Assembly (NCBI GenBank): GCA_033851915.1 | Contig: JAWSVM010000001.1 | Span: forward strand, 682,001 to 746,000 | Direction of reading: 5' to 3' | DNA length: 64,000 nucleotides | Source of the DNA: UBA1672 sp033851915 | GTDB taxonomy: Bacteria; Pseudomonadota; Alphaproteobacteria; Micavibrionales; Micavibrionaceae | Shown: piece by piece, positions 52,867 through 61,619 of the stretch | How positions within the stretch are numbered: the stretch's first letter is position 1 | Layout of the letters: every line of letters starts with the position of its first letter | The notes under the pieces: generated by a model | Database searches by the model: none | Told to the model about the DNA's origin: nothing | What the model saw: only the letters and a program-made list of their open reading frames with translations | Translations under genes and position numbers: made by a program

Positions 52867-54909
52867 CTAGTGTTGTACTTTACCTAAAGCACACGCTGAT
52901 TCTTCGGAGCTTAGTACCGGATCCGGTAGGGTGTCGTCTGATGATTCAGATCGTGATATTTCATCTTCAAGAAACGGTAAAACGTCGCTTTCCGGAAGAG
53001 GCTTGCTGAAGTAGTAGCCTTGAATAATATGTAACCCTAAATCAGTTAATATATCTAATTGTTTTTTGGTTTCAACGCCTTCGACGATGCCTTCTAAATT
53101 CAGATTGTAGCAAAGATCAGCGATGGTACGGATAATATTTCTTGTTGCACTACAGGTCTCGATATTAAGAATAAAACTACGATCGATTTTTAATCGCTCA
53201 ATTGGTAAATGCTGGATATAGCTAAGGCTGGAAAAACCGGTTCCAAAGTCATCCAACGCAATTTTACACCCTAAGTCGCGTAGCATGTCTACGCCTTCGA
53301 GGGCTCTATCAAAATTCTCCATAACTGATGTTTCGGTAATCTCAAATATAATGCGCTTTGCTGATACATCTGAATTTTCCATGGTGCTAATGATGTTCAG
53401 AATTGCTGTTTTAGAGCAAAGATCAAAGGTGGATAGGTTAAAGGACACATGTATATGTTCCGGCCAATGCGCAACGGCTTTAAGTGTTTTTGCAAGTAAT
53501 ATAGATGTGAGTTGGTTAATCATGCCTGATTGCTCTGCAGATCTTATGAAGATATCCGGAGGTACTTTTCCTAGAGTGTGGTTATCCCAACGCGCAAGAG
53601 ATTCTAAACAGATTGTTCTGCCTGTCTGTGTGTTAACAATCGGCTGGAAAACTACGGTGAGTTCTTCGTTAAGGTCTGCCTCTTTAAGGTGATGGGCTAT
53701 TGTGCTGACTTCACGGATAAGGGTTTCATGTTCCTGAGAGAACATGACCGAGCTTCCCTTACTGTTCTGCTTGGAATAGCATAGGGCGTAATCAGCTCTT
53801 TCAAAAAGAATGGAAGCTGTATCACCTGCAGATGGAAAAGATGCAAACCCAACGGTACATGAAATTTTTACTGTGCCATCTTTCATACCGTTTATTTTAA
53901 ATGGATTTTTTAAAGCCTGACAAATTGTATCCCCGAACTTAATGATGTCTTTTTCTGATCCCGGGTGTGGAATGATAATGCCAAATTCATCACCACCTAG
54001 TCGCGCGATAAGAATGTCATCATCCAGTAATTTGCGTAGTCTGATGCTTGTTTCTAACAAAACCTGATCACCAGTGGCATGTCCGAACAGATCATTGATT
54101 TGTTTAAAGCCATCAAGGTCAAGCATACCGACCACAAAAGGATCCTTTGTTGCAATGTTTTCTTGCAGGATAGTGTTCAGTTCATAAAAGAAGCACCGCC
54201 GATTGGGTAATGTCGTTAAGCTGTCTAAATTTGCTAATTGTTCATTTTTGGCGTTCAATATTTCCATCAGCTCTCTCTGTTTTTCCATTTTTTGCTGATT
54301 TTCGATGAGACTGGTAAAATCACGAGAATAACGGAACATGATGAACAGAACGATGCCAACAACCAACAATATATCTACGGCAATTGCGTTGTAAATTGGT
54401 TGATCGTTCATGCCGAAGAATATGGAGCCGGGGATAACAACAATGGCTGCAATTATCATTGCGGCTTGTTGTAGGTGCATTAAACAAGCGATCACGCCGA
54501 TCGCTGTTAAGCACATGAAAAAGGCTACATAGCCTTGTGTATATGCATTGCCATATTCAAAAAGGCTGATGGACCACGTAACACAGATGCCACCTATGAT
54601 AACAGCAAGATAATTAATTGTGCGCAGACGGGCACGTATAGCATCATCATCTAATGCATCAATATTACTTCTAATGAGTAGGATGGATCTGGATATTGTA
54701 ATTGGTGTTAATATTATAGGCAGAATAACAGTTAGATAATAAGGGGCGTATTGAAAATGTATGTATGCCATGGTTAGAACATTTACCATAACTATTGCGT
54801 ACATCAAGGGGATTTGTCTCGAAAGTGCTCTGTAGCGCGCTCGGTTTAGCTCTGGATTTTCTTTCTGAACTTCAAAGATAAAATTGATTATTTTACGAAA
54901 AATCGACAT
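52867..54909 (-). CDS. Membrane-bound GGDEF-EAL protein
   Basis: A 680-aa cyclic di-GMP protein with about five or six TM segments in residues 35-200, a short coiled linker (QQKMEKQRELMEILNAKNEQ), a GGDEF domain with ARLGGDEFGI, and an EAL domain with ESLARW, EITETS, DDFGTGFSSLSY, KIDRSF and EGVET. Both active sites look complete, so it may make or break cyclic di-GMP. The RxxD inhibitory site is absent. Confidence 0.92.
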   Translation of the reverse strand: MSIFRKIINFIFEVQKENPELNRARYRALSRQIPLMYAIVMVNVLTMAYIHFQYAPYYLTVILPIILTPITISRSILLIRSNIDALDDDAIRARLRTINYLAVIIGGICVTWSISLFEYGNAYTQGYVAFFMCLTAIGVIACLMHLQQAAMIIAAIVVIPGSIFFGMNDQPIYNAIAVDILLVVGIVLFIMFRYSRDFTSLIENQQKMEKQRELMEILNAKNEQLANLDSLTTLPNRRCFFYELNTILQENIATKDPFVVGMLDLDGFKQINDLFGHATGDQVLLETSIRLRKLLDDDILIARLGGDEFGIIIPHPGSEKDIIKFGDTICQALKNPFKINGMKDGTVKISCTVGFASFPSAGDTASILFERADYALCYSKQNSKGSSVMFSQEHETLIREVSTIAHHLKEADLNEELTVVFQPIVNTQTGRTICLESLARWDNHTLGKVPPDIFIRSAEQSGMINQLTSILLAKTLKAVAHWPEHIHVSFNLSTFDLCSKTAILNIISTMENSDVSAKRIIFEITETSVMENFDRALEGVDMLRDLGCKIALDDFGTGFSSLSYIQHLPIERLKIDRSFILNIETCSATRNIIRTIADLCYNLNLEGIVEGVETKKQLDILTDLGLHIIQGYYFSKPLPESDVLPFLEDEISRSESSDDTLPDPVLSSEESACALGKVQH

Positions 54910-55036
54910 TCTTATGTACCGTTTACTGCTACAATATTATGCGACTATAATCAAAATACCTTAATTTTTCCTTAAAAAACCACTTTCTGCGGCCTTTGTA
55001 ATTTGACGATTTTTTAAAACGTCACAATAGTGAAAG

Positions 55037-55429
55037 CTACATTTTCATGGAGGCAACTTGTGTTACGTCTTGGGATGCGTAAGTGCAGTCCTCAGACATC
55101 ATTTGTTGTTCTACCATTTGCTTGTGCAAGTCAGCCAAGCCGGTATACAGCTCTGCAGAAAAGTCAGTCGTATCTTCCGGCACGAGGTCACCCGCAATGC
55201 CATCCACAATTATAGTTCCATCAGATGTCGCAAGGGATAGCTGATAAACAACCTCTGCGCCCTGTTCTTGCAGTTCATCTATCTTGGCCATAATCTCATC
55301 AGTATAAAGCTTTGTTACGATTTCTTCTGCTGCTGCAGTCGGTGCGCATTCTTCAAAATTTGCATTATGTATAAATATAGTTTCACCATCCGAGAAAATC
55401 TCGATATTTGCCGCTAACCCTGTGCCCAT
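55037..55429 (-). CDS. Hypothetical acidic protein, 130 aa
   Basis: A soluble, acidic Ala/Glu-rich protein with two Cys (EECAPT, SEDCTY). The RBS TAAAGGAGAT before the ATG is one of the strongest in the window, so expression is likely. No known family is recognised. The weak inverted repeat TGACG/CGTCA just beyond its stop might end transcription. Confidence 0.7.
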   Translation of the reverse strand: MGTGLAANIEIFSDGETIFIHNANFEECAPTAAAEEIVTKLYTDEIMAKIDELQEQGAEVVYQLSLATSDGTIIVDGIAGDLVPEDTTDFSAELYTGLADLHKQMVEQQMMSEDCTYASQDVTQVASMKM

Positions 55430-55731
55430 TTTAATCTCCTTTATTTTCTTTTAGATTAGCAAAATTATCCCATATTAAGCAAAGATAAAATGGTTTATGT
55501 GCCTTAATTTTGTTAAGGGACAATGATAATGGGCATTCAACTACTCCTTGAAGGCTTAAAACCCCATCGAATTGCTAATTTATAATTAAAAGGCTAAACT
55601 CTGCCGCAGAATCCCTATGTGTAAGATTATAACAATATAATTAGGGGCTGTTCCGAGAGTGACTCAGAACTAAATTAATGAATGCATTATTTTCTTACCA
55701 TGCATGATAATTTTGATGATAGGGGTTGAAA
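55430..55731. other. Non-coding interval with a small hairpin
   Basis: No gene is seen on either strand. The interval is AT-rich. GTTCCGAG at 55650-55657 pairs with CTCAGAAC at 55663-55670 with one mismatch and a five-base loop. The RBS AGGGG for the RimK-like gene lies at its end. It probably holds divergent promoters for the two flanking genes. Confidence 0.5.
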
Positions 55732-56622
55732 ATGAGAATAGGGATCTTAACGACAGGGAATGAAGAAGAGGATAACCGTTTATTTGATGCGGCGGAAGAG
55801 CGTGGGCATAGCGCGGAGATATTATCTCTGTCCCAGTGTAGTTTGCATGTTTGTACTGACTCTCCGGATATTTATTACGATGAAAGGCCGATAGGTAATG
55901 CGTTTGATATTATTCTTCCGCGCATTGATACACCTCATACGCAATATGGCTTTACTATTCTCAGGCAGTTTCAATCTATGCATGTCTATACATCGGATAG
56001 GGCATTTGTCTTAGAGGTTGGTCGTGACAAGATGCGTTGTATGCAGCGTCTTCTCAAAAAAGATGTTCCATTTCCATCAACGGGTATCGCTTATGCGAAA
56101 AAAGATTTCGATACGATGGTTGAGCGGGTTGGTGGCGCGCCTATTATTGTAAAACTGGTTGAAGGCACGGAAGGTATTGGTGTTTTCTTAGCCAGAGATG
56201 CGAAGGAAGCGGTTTATTTGCTTAAAACCTTTAAGCAGCTTTCAACCCCGCTGATTGTTCAGAAGTTTATCGAGGAATCCTCGGGTAGTGATATTCGGGC
56301 GTTTGTTGTGGGTGGTAAAGTTGTTGCTGCGATGGAGCGAAGCTCCAGTGATGGTGACTTCCGTGCAAATATTGCTTTGGGAGGTCAGAGTAAATCTCTC
56401 AAATTAAGCGCAGAAGAAGAAAAAGTCGCTTTGGATGCGGTTAAGGCGATTGGTATTAATATCGCGGGGGTTGACCTTATTCGCTCAAACAGGGGGCCGC
56501 TTGTCATTGAAATCAATGTTGCACCAAACTTTGGTGGTACATGGGGACTGGAAGATATATCCGGCGTGGATGTTGCAGGTGCTATCATTGAATATGCCGT
56601 CTCCGAGCAGGCAAAAATGTAG
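55732..56622 (+). CDS. rimK: RimK-like ATP-grasp ligase
   Basis: A 296-aa ATP-grasp protein, MRIGILTTGNEE at the start, with the ATP-binding PIIVKLVEGTEGIGVF, QKFIEESSGSDIRAFVVGG and the metal site EINVAPNFGG. RimK adds glutamates to ribosomal protein S6; related enzymes make other amide-linked products, so the substrate is not certain. The ATG at 55732 behind AGGGG is preferred over a TTG two codons upstream. Confidence 0.85.
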   Translation: MRIGILTTGNEEEDNRLFDAAEERGHSAEILSLSQCSLHVCTDSPDIYYDERPIGNAFDIILPRIDTPHTQYGFTILRQFQSMHVYTSDRAFVLEVGRDKMRCMQRLLKKDVPFPSTGIAYAKKDFDTMVERVGGAPIIVKLVEGTEGIGVFLARDAKEAVYLLKTFKQLSTPLIVQKFIEESSGSDIRAFVVGGKVVAAMERSSSDGDFRANIALGGQSKSLKLSAEEEKVALDAVKAIGINIAGVDLIRSNRGPLVIEINVAPNFGGTWGLEDISGVDVAGAIIEYAVSEQAKM

Positions 56623-56725
56623 AATGATGCGTTTCCAAATTTATGTTGATGGAGTGTTTTATTAAGAATACTTCCTCTTCTGTCTATTGTGTGGCATAAG
56701 CTCCTGAGCCAAGGAGTAGACCATA

Positions 56726-58579
56726 ATGTTAACTGTATCAAAATTGACCTATAAAATAGGTGCACGCACGATTCTAGATGAATGCAGCATCAATATTATG
56801 GATGGCTGGAAGGCCGGCGTTATTGGCCTGAACGGCGCAGGGAAGTCTACTCTGTTCAAATTGATCGCCGGTGAATTGCAGGCGGATGGTGGCACGGTAA
56901 GCTATCCCTCCAGCCAAAAACTAGGCATGGTGCGTCAGGATATAGAAGAAACAGACGACGCGTTGCTTGATATCGTTTTGGCCGCTGATGAAGAAATGGC
57001 GCAGCTTTGGAAAGCAACGGAAACCGAAGAAGACCCCAATAAAATTGCCGAAATATATGAGAAACTCTCTGATATGGACGCGTATTCCGCGCCCTCAAAA
57101 GCGGCGCGTCTATTAACTGGCCTTGGCTTTAAGGAAGAACAATTACAAGAGTCTTTCTCCTCCTTTAGTGGTGGGTGGCGCATGCGGGTGGCTTTGGCGG
57201 CCGCGTTGTTTGTGGAACCGGAAATCCTGCTGCTTGATGAGCCGACCAATCATTTGGATCTGGAAGCTATTATGTGGTTAGAAGCCTATTTGGCGGCATA
57301 CCCGCATACGCTTTTGATTATTTCGCATGACCGTGAAGTCTTGAATAAATGTATTGACCATGTCGTCCATGTTGATAATCAACAACTGACGATGTATACG
57401 GGTAATTATGACACGTTTGAGCGTGAGCGTGCAGAACGCCTCGGCTTGCAGCAGAAAATGTTCGAAAAGCAACAAGCAGAACGTGCGCATATGCAAAAAT
57501 TCGTTGATCGCTTTAAGGCGCAGGCCAGTAAGGCCAGCCAAGCACAAAGCCGCATGAAAGCCTTGGAGCGCATGGATATTGTGGACGCCGTGATCGCCCA
57601 TAGAGCCGTTACCTTCACCTTCCCTAACCCTGATAAAATTGCCTCGCCGATGGTGTCGATTGATCGCGCCGATGTTGGTTATGAGGAAGGAAATCCAATT
57701 CTGCGTGATGTTCATGAGAGCATTGATTGCGATGATCGTATCGCTATTTTGGGTGCGAACGGGAATGGTAAATCCACGATGATGAAATTGATCGCCGGAA
57801 AGCTGGGCGTGATGGAGGGGTCGCTTTTCCGCTCCAACAAGCTGCGCATCGGCTATTTCTCGCAGCATCAAACAGAGGAGCTGGACGTAAACGCCACTGC
57901 CTATGAAGAAATGATGACCATGATGCGCCAAAAATACCCCGAGGTGAGCGAGCCTGTTGTGCGCGCAAAACTCGGCGCGTTCGGATTTTCGAGAGAGCTA
58001 TCGGATAATAAAATCTCCACGTTAAGCGGGGGTGAAAAAGCGCGGTTACTGTTCGCGTTTATGAGCTTTGATGCTCCGCATCTTCTGTTGCTGGATGAAC
58101 CGACAAATCACCTTGATATTGATGCGCGTGAAGCCTTGGTGCAGGCCTTGAACGGCTATGAAGGCGCGATCATTATCGTCAGCCATGATCCGAATATGAT
58201 TGAACGCGTTGCTGACCGCCTGTGGTTGGTTAAAGATGGCGCGTGTACGCATTTCGACGGCGATCTGGAGGATTACCGCAAGTTCACAATTCAAGCCCGC
58301 CGTGATGAGCGTAAGGGCGATAAAAAGAAGAAAAAGAAGAAGGATACGGTTGAGCCAGTAAAAGCCACCACAGATGTAAATCCGCAAGCGGTTGCCAAGC
58401 TTGAAAAGGAAATAGCAAAATTGGAAACTCAAAAAACCGAGCTTGAAGCCTTAATGAGCGCAGATGGCTTCTACACAAAATCCAACATCGACACCGCCAA
58501 AATCCAAGAAACCCACAGAAAAGTGTTGGCAGATTTGGTGGTCGCAGAAACGCAATGGATGGAAGTGTCGGGGGGGTAG
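56726..58579 (+). CDS. ABC-F family ATPase
   Basis: A 617-aa soluble protein with two ABC modules: Walker A GLNGAGKST and GANGNGKST, signatures SGGWRMR and SGGEKAR, and both LLLDEPTNHLD motifs. The linker has the ABC-F P-site interacting region, and a C-terminal Lys-rich coiled coil (KKKKKKDTVEP then EKEIAKLETQKTELE) follows. ABC-F proteins act on the ribosome; it is closest in layout to Uup/YheS-type members. AAGGAG precedes the ATG. Confidence 0.93.
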   Translation: MLTVSKLTYKIGARTILDECSINIMDGWKAGVIGLNGAGKSTLFKLIAGELQADGGTVSYPSSQKLGMVRQDIEETDDALLDIVLAADEEMAQLWKATETEEDPNKIAEIYEKLSDMDAYSAPSKAARLLTGLGFKEEQLQESFSSFSGGWRMRVALAAALFVEPEILLLDEPTNHLDLEAIMWLEAYLAAYPHTLLIISHDREVLNKCIDHVVHVDNQQLTMYTGNYDTFERERAERLGLQQKMFEKQQAERAHMQKFVDRFKAQASKASQAQSRMKALERMDIVDAVIAHRAVTFTFPNPDKIASPMVSIDRADVGYEEGNPILRDVHESIDCDDRIAILGANGNGKSTMMKLIAGKLGVMEGSLFRSNKLRIGYFSQHQTEELDVNATAYEEMMTMMRQKYPEVSEPVVRAKLGAFGFSRELSDNKISTLSGGEKARLLFAFMSFDAPHLLLLDEPTNHLDIDAREALVQALNGYEGAIIIVSHDPNMIERVADRLWLVKDGACTHFDGDLEDYRKFTIQARRDERKGDKKKKKKKDTVEPVKATTDVNPQAVAKLEKEIAKLETQKTELEALMSADGFYTKSNIDTAKIQETHRKVLADLVVAETQWMEVSGG

Positions 58580-58616
58580 GGTTTTGGTTGTTAATCTAAT
58601 CGTGATGACCTCTTTA

Positions 58617-59168
58617 TTAACTGCCATATCCGCTAAGTTTTATATCTTTATTTTCAGCGATATCGGCTTGGTACAGGATGCGATCAGCCTTGCTAAATTC
58701 GATATCGTGTTTATCACACACCTTTCGTATTCGATTTAGATAATTACGATACATTTTAATTAGTGTATCGGTCTTTGTGGTTTTAGGCATGGGCGAACCA
58801 AAAACAAAGCGATAGACGCGTTGATCTATGAGTTGATAGATATAAGGGTTTTTAAAGCGCAGCAAGGTTGTCGCCATAGGAAGTCCAAACCCTTTTATTG
58901 CGAGTAGATCTTCTAGTATCTCTTGCGTTAGTGCAGTATTTTCTTTTCGATCTGTTTTGGAGATGCTATTGATTTTGGCTAGAATATTGCTTCCAGCATC
59001 AGCATAGCGGTTAACCTTCCATAGGACGATTTCATTGATTATTTCTTGGTTAAAATCACCCTCACAATTGTCTAGAGATTCTGTTAATTTTTTTTGATAT
59101 ATGTAATCTTCATCCCATTTTTGAATATTTAGTTCAACAACATCAATGGTTTTTATTTTAGCTGTCAT
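58617..59168 (-). CDS. HhH-GPD-like helix-hairpin-helix protein, 183 aa
   Basis: An AT-rich gene for a soluble helical protein. Near residues 89-120 it has the helix-hairpin-helix LLAIKGFGLPMATTLLRF followed by NPYIYQLIDQRVYR, a layout seen in the HhH-GPD base-excision superfamily, whose catalytic Asp follows the hairpin. The Cys cluster of iron-sulfur members is absent. It could be a divergent DNA glycosylase or only a DNA-binding domain. The RBS GAGGG is good. Its composition suggests lateral gain. Confidence 0.6.
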   Translation of the reverse strand: MTAKIKTIDVVELNIQKWDEDYIYQKKLTESLDNCEGDFNQEIINEIVLWKVNRYADAGSNILAKINSISKTDRKENTALTQEILEDLLAIKGFGLPMATTLLRFKNPYIYQLIDQRVYRFVFGSPMPKTTKTDTLIKMYRNYLNRIRKVCDKHDIEFSKADRILYQADIAENKDIKLSGYGS

Positions 59169-59220
59169 AATACCCTCTTATATATTTTATATTTTTACAA
59201 TATTATATAATCACAATAAA

Positions 59221-59300
59221 CCACGCGCCATCGCTGCCGCTCTTGCGATGCATAAAGTTTCCAATGAACGCGCTTTGGCGCGTTAGTAGGAAACCTAATC
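59221..59300. repeat. 80-base intergenic repeat, copy 1
   Basis: It matches 60086-60164. Shared parts include CCACGCGCC, GCTCTTGCG-TGCATAA, GTTTCC and GGAAAC. GTTTCC and GGAAAC bracket an inner stem AACGCGC/GCGCGTT, so it folds into a hairpin. It abuts the 3' end of the GcrA-like mini-gene on the minus strand. Confidence 0.75.
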
Positions 59301-59473
59301 TAAGTCGTTTTAGGTCTGCGGCTGGGGGCTTGCGCCATTATCGTGTGTTCTTCACAGTAGGGTGCCGCAGGATCGCTCGGCTTGCCACAAAAAGAAAGCC
59401 CCTCATCCTCGGTATTGCCAAAAGGCCAACGGCACATCCCGCTTTTTAAGTCTTCCATAGTTATTTTATTCAT
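59300..59473 (-). CDS. GcrA C-terminal-like mini-protein, 57 aa
   Basis: A very short protein starting MNKITMEDLKSGMCRWPFG, continuing to FCGKPS, APYCEEHT and PSRRP. This is the C-terminal zinc-type domain of GcrA, the alphaproteobacterial cell-cycle activator that binds sigma70, without the N-terminal DNA-binding helices. AAGAGAG precedes the ATG at 59473; an upstream in-frame ATG at 59530 would add 19 unrelated residues. A short GcrA-like protein could act on full-length GcrA or sigma70, but this is inference. Confidence 0.75.
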   Translation of the reverse strand: MNKITMEDLKSGMCRWPFGNTEDEGLSFCGKPSDPAAPYCEEHTIMAQAPSRRPKTT

Positions 59474-59560
59474 ACTAAAAACTCTCTTGGCAATATTGTG
59501 AAATCCCAAAACGCTAAGCGTCTGGGTCATTTATCTTGGCCCAATGGGGTTGGCGCTTAA

Positions 59561-59596
59561 AAAAACACGGGAAACCAAAGGTAACCCGTGTTTCTA
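59561..59596 (-). terminator. Terminator of the cold-shock gene
   Basis: AAACACGGG (59563-59571) pairs perfectly with CCCGTGTTT (59585-59593). On the minus strand the stem is followed by a run of T. It lies 26 bases after the csp stop. Confidence 0.85.
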
Positions 59597-59618
59597 ATCT
59601 TTATAAGAAGCGTTTAAA

Positions 59619-59825
59619 TTAAGCGGCTTCTTTCAAGTTGGAAGCTGATTGCTTACCTTTGTCTTCTTGGATATCATACTCGATCTTTTGACCTTCATTC
59701 AAACCGTTAAGGTCTGATGCTTCAACTGCGCTGATGTGTACAAACACATCTTGGCCGCCGTCTGTCGGTTCGATGAAACCAAAACCCTTAGTTGGGTTAA
59801 ACCATTTTACTGTACCTGTTGCCAT
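59619..59825 (-). CDS. CspA-family cold-shock protein
   Basis: A 68-aa single-domain OB-fold protein with RNP1 KGFGFIEP and RNP2 DVFVHIS, and GTVKWFNPTKGFGF at the start. It binds RNA and single-stranded DNA. The ATG at 59825 gives the standard length; an upstream ATG is not supported. The long interval upstream may be a structured cold-shock leader. Confidence 0.95.
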   Translation of the reverse strand: MATGTVKWFNPTKGFGFIEPTDGGQDVFVHISAVEASDLNGLNEGQKIEYDIQEDKGKQSASNLKEAA

Positions 59826-60085
59826 TGTAATTTTTCCTTTTGCAAGTCGCGGTATATTTCCAGTCACAACTTTGTGGCTGAATTGTTTTGTCTGATAATG
59901 AATTACCTCAGTTAAACCAGACTAAATTGAAAGGAAAACGGGTATTTAATAATCAAACTTGGAGATACTAAGCCTTGTTTGTACGCTGCGTCAACAAAAT
60001 TCAACGTGACGCAGGCGATTGGTATGGTTCTTAGGCACTAATACATTGTCCACAGGGGCTATAATAATAAAATTAATGCCACATA
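59826..60085 (-). other. Probable cold-shock leader and promoter region
   Basis: No gene is seen here. Cold-shock genes usually carry a leader of 100-200 bases, which this interval could hold on the minus strand; no individual control element can be assigned. The RBS of csp (GGAAAAAT region) lies at its edge. Confidence 0.35.
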
Positions 60086-60164
60086 CCACGCGCCTCGTCA
60101 TCGCTCTTGCGGTGCATAATGTTTCCTATAAACCCGCTTTGGGCGCGTTTGAGGAAACTTAATC
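60086..60164. repeat. 80-base intergenic repeat, copy 2
   Basis: Partner of 59221-59300, 79 bases. It overlaps the last codon of the 70-aa gene on the minus strand. The GTTTCC/GGAAAC bracket is kept; the inner stem is weaker (ACCCGC/GGGCGCGT). Confidence 0.75.
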
Positions 60165-60371
60165 AGGATCCATAAGCATCGCCAGTGCCGCATTTCGGTG
60201 TCCGGCGTTGATGCGCATAAACAGGGTGCGGGCGTTCTTGATGTCTTTGGGGTCTTCGCTCGCCACTGCAGCGCGCAATGCGACCACGGCCGGATCACCG
60301 TCGGATCCGATAAAGGCCAAGGCTCTGGCTAAACGTCCCATTGTTTCGATATCGATTTTTAACTCTGACAT
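60159..60371 (-). CDS. Small helical hypothetical protein, 70 aa
   Basis: Starts MSELKIDIETMGRLARALAF, ends MLMDPD, soluble and helical. The RBS AAAAGGAGCG precedes the ATG at 60371; longer frames upstream are not supported. No family is recognised. Its 3' end is formed by the 80-base repeat. Confidence 0.65.
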   Translation of the reverse strand: MSELKIDIETMGRLARALAFIGSDGDPAVVALRAAVASEDPKDIKNARTLFMRINAGHRNAALAMLMDPD

Positions 60372-60453
60372 AGTGTTCGCGCTCCTTTTAACTTTGCAAT
60401 ATTGCACACCTATGGTACTCACACACATATCTTTTGTCCATCGGAGCCGTAAT

Positions 60454-60690
60454 ATGAAACTCATTGCCCTTAATTTACCTCGTGATCTTAGTGAGCAAGA
60501 AATAGCCGAACTCTTCAAAACTTATGGCAATATCAAAGCGTGTAACCTTGTCCTCAATGAAGATAGCGGCAAGTCCAAGGGCTTTGCCTTTGTAGAGATG
60601 GCGTTAGAGCATGAAGGCGAAATTGCGATTAAAGAGCTTCACGGCAGTAAAGTCGGCAAAAACAAAATCCGCGTTAAGCAAGCCGATTAA
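60454..60690 (+). CDS. RNA-binding protein with a single RRM domain
   Basis: A 78-aa protein that is one RRM fold: RNP2 LIALNL at the start and RNP1 KGFAFVEM near residue 47. It probably binds RNA; single-RRM proteins of this type are linked to cold response and RNA stability in other bacteria. The ATG at 60454 is chosen because GGAG precedes it; a longer frame would run into the divergent gene. Confidence 0.85.
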   Translation: MKLIALNLPRDLSEQEIAELFKTYGNIKACNLVLNEDSGKSKGFAFVEMALEHEGEIAIKELHGSKVGKNKIRVKQAD

Positions 60691-60713
60691 TTCCACTTCT
60701 ATTCATTTCTTTT

Positions 60714-60749
60714 TTGACGGATGCGCAATAGCATGACTATATTGCGCAT
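60714..60749 (+). promoter_or_regulatory. GDPD promoter with overlapping inverted repeat
   Basis: TTGACG at 60714-60719 and TATATT at 60738-60743 have an 18-base spacer. A perfect ten-base inverted repeat ATGCGCAATA/TATTGCGCAT (60721-60730, 60740-60749) covers the -10 region and could be an operator. Confidence 0.55.
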
Positions 60750-60776
60750 TATGTCGTTAAGCAGAGGGATATAGCT

Positions 60777-61514
60777 ATGATAGATCGTATAATTGGCCAT
60801 AGGGGGGCTGGTGTTCTTGCCCCTGAAAATACTATTGCGGCGCTTAATGTGGCGCATGATTTGGGGTTAAGCCATGTTGAGTTTGATGTTCGATTAACCA
60901 AAGATCACGTGCCGATTATTTCTCATGATGACAGCCTTATGCGCTGTGCCCATATCGATCAGTTAATATCACAATCAAATTATGCCGATATCAAAGATGT
61001 AAATGTGGCGGAGCATTATGCATTGGACGACCTTCATGCCACCATCCCAACGTTGGAAGCCTATTTGGCGGAGGCCAAAGCGCTGGGGCTGCATTGCCAA
61101 GTGGAGCTGAAGCCTAATGCGGGTGATGAAGCGTTGTTGGTGGAGGTAGCCGGCGCTGTCCTGGATGATTTCTATAAAGATACGCCTGACGATTCTCTGC
61201 CCCTTGTGACCAGCTTTATTCCGCAATGTCTGAAAATGTTAAAGGACACGGCAAAACGCCCTTATAAGACCGGCATTTTGGTGAAAGTTGAGGAAACCAT
61301 GAACTGGAAAGAGCTGGCGACACGTTCATCCTGTGATTTTGTTCATGTTCATGCGTTATATCTGAAGAAAGATCTGGCTCAGGATATTATAGATTTTGGT
61401 TGTGTCATTAATGGTTTTCACCTAAATCACCCTGAAACTGCCAAAAAAGCACTTGCGCTTGGGTGTCAGAAATTCACATGTGATATTCCGGATGTCTTTT
61501 TGCGTGATGCATGA
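60777..61514 (+). CDS. ugpQ: Glycerophosphodiester phosphodiesterase
   Basis: A 245-aa TIM-barrel enzyme that splits glycerophosphodiesters into glycerol-3-phosphate and an alcohol. The active site is complete: His8 of GHRG, the PENT motif, metal ligands Glu35 and Asp37 in VEFDVRL, catalytic His50 in SHDD, and Glu110 in VELKPN. It is cytoplasmic by sequence (no signal). A promoter with an inverted repeat precedes it; the inactive-looking paralogue follows. Confidence 0.92.
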   Translation: MIDRIIGHRGAGVLAPENTIAALNVAHDLGLSHVEFDVRLTKDHVPIISHDDSLMRCAHIDQLISQSNYADIKDVNVAEHYALDDLHATIPTLEAYLAEAKALGLHCQVELKPNAGDEALLVEVAGAVLDDFYKDTPDDSLPLVTSFIPQCLKMLKDTAKRPYKTGILVKVEETMNWKELATRSSCDFVHVHALYLKKDLAQDIIDFGCVINGFHLNHPETAKKALALGCQKFTCDIPDVFLRDA

Positions 61515-61562
61515 GCATTATTTTATTGACTTTTTTCACGTGAATGCGCTAAGAAGTAAATG

Positions 61563-61593
61563 TGTCCATTATTCTGGATATATGGATTGGTTA
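61563..61593 (+). repeat. MSIILD repeat, copy 1
   Basis: TGTCCATTATTCTGGATATA and following bases recur at 62427-62457 and, in part, at 62541-62564. Read in frame from the GTG it encodes MSIILDIWIG then a stop. Confidence 0.7.
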
Positions 61594-61619
61594 GCGTTTT
61601 AACAACAATGGTTGGTGTT

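Noticed and set aside
54960..55036. Terminator of the 130-aa gene at TGACG/CGTCA
   Set aside because: The stem is only five bases with a long loop and no clean T-run on the minus strand; too weak to list.
60208..60453. N-terminal extension of the RRM protein
   Set aside because: It overlaps the divergent 70-aa gene, has no homology to RRM proteins, and a good RBS precedes the internal ATG at 60454.
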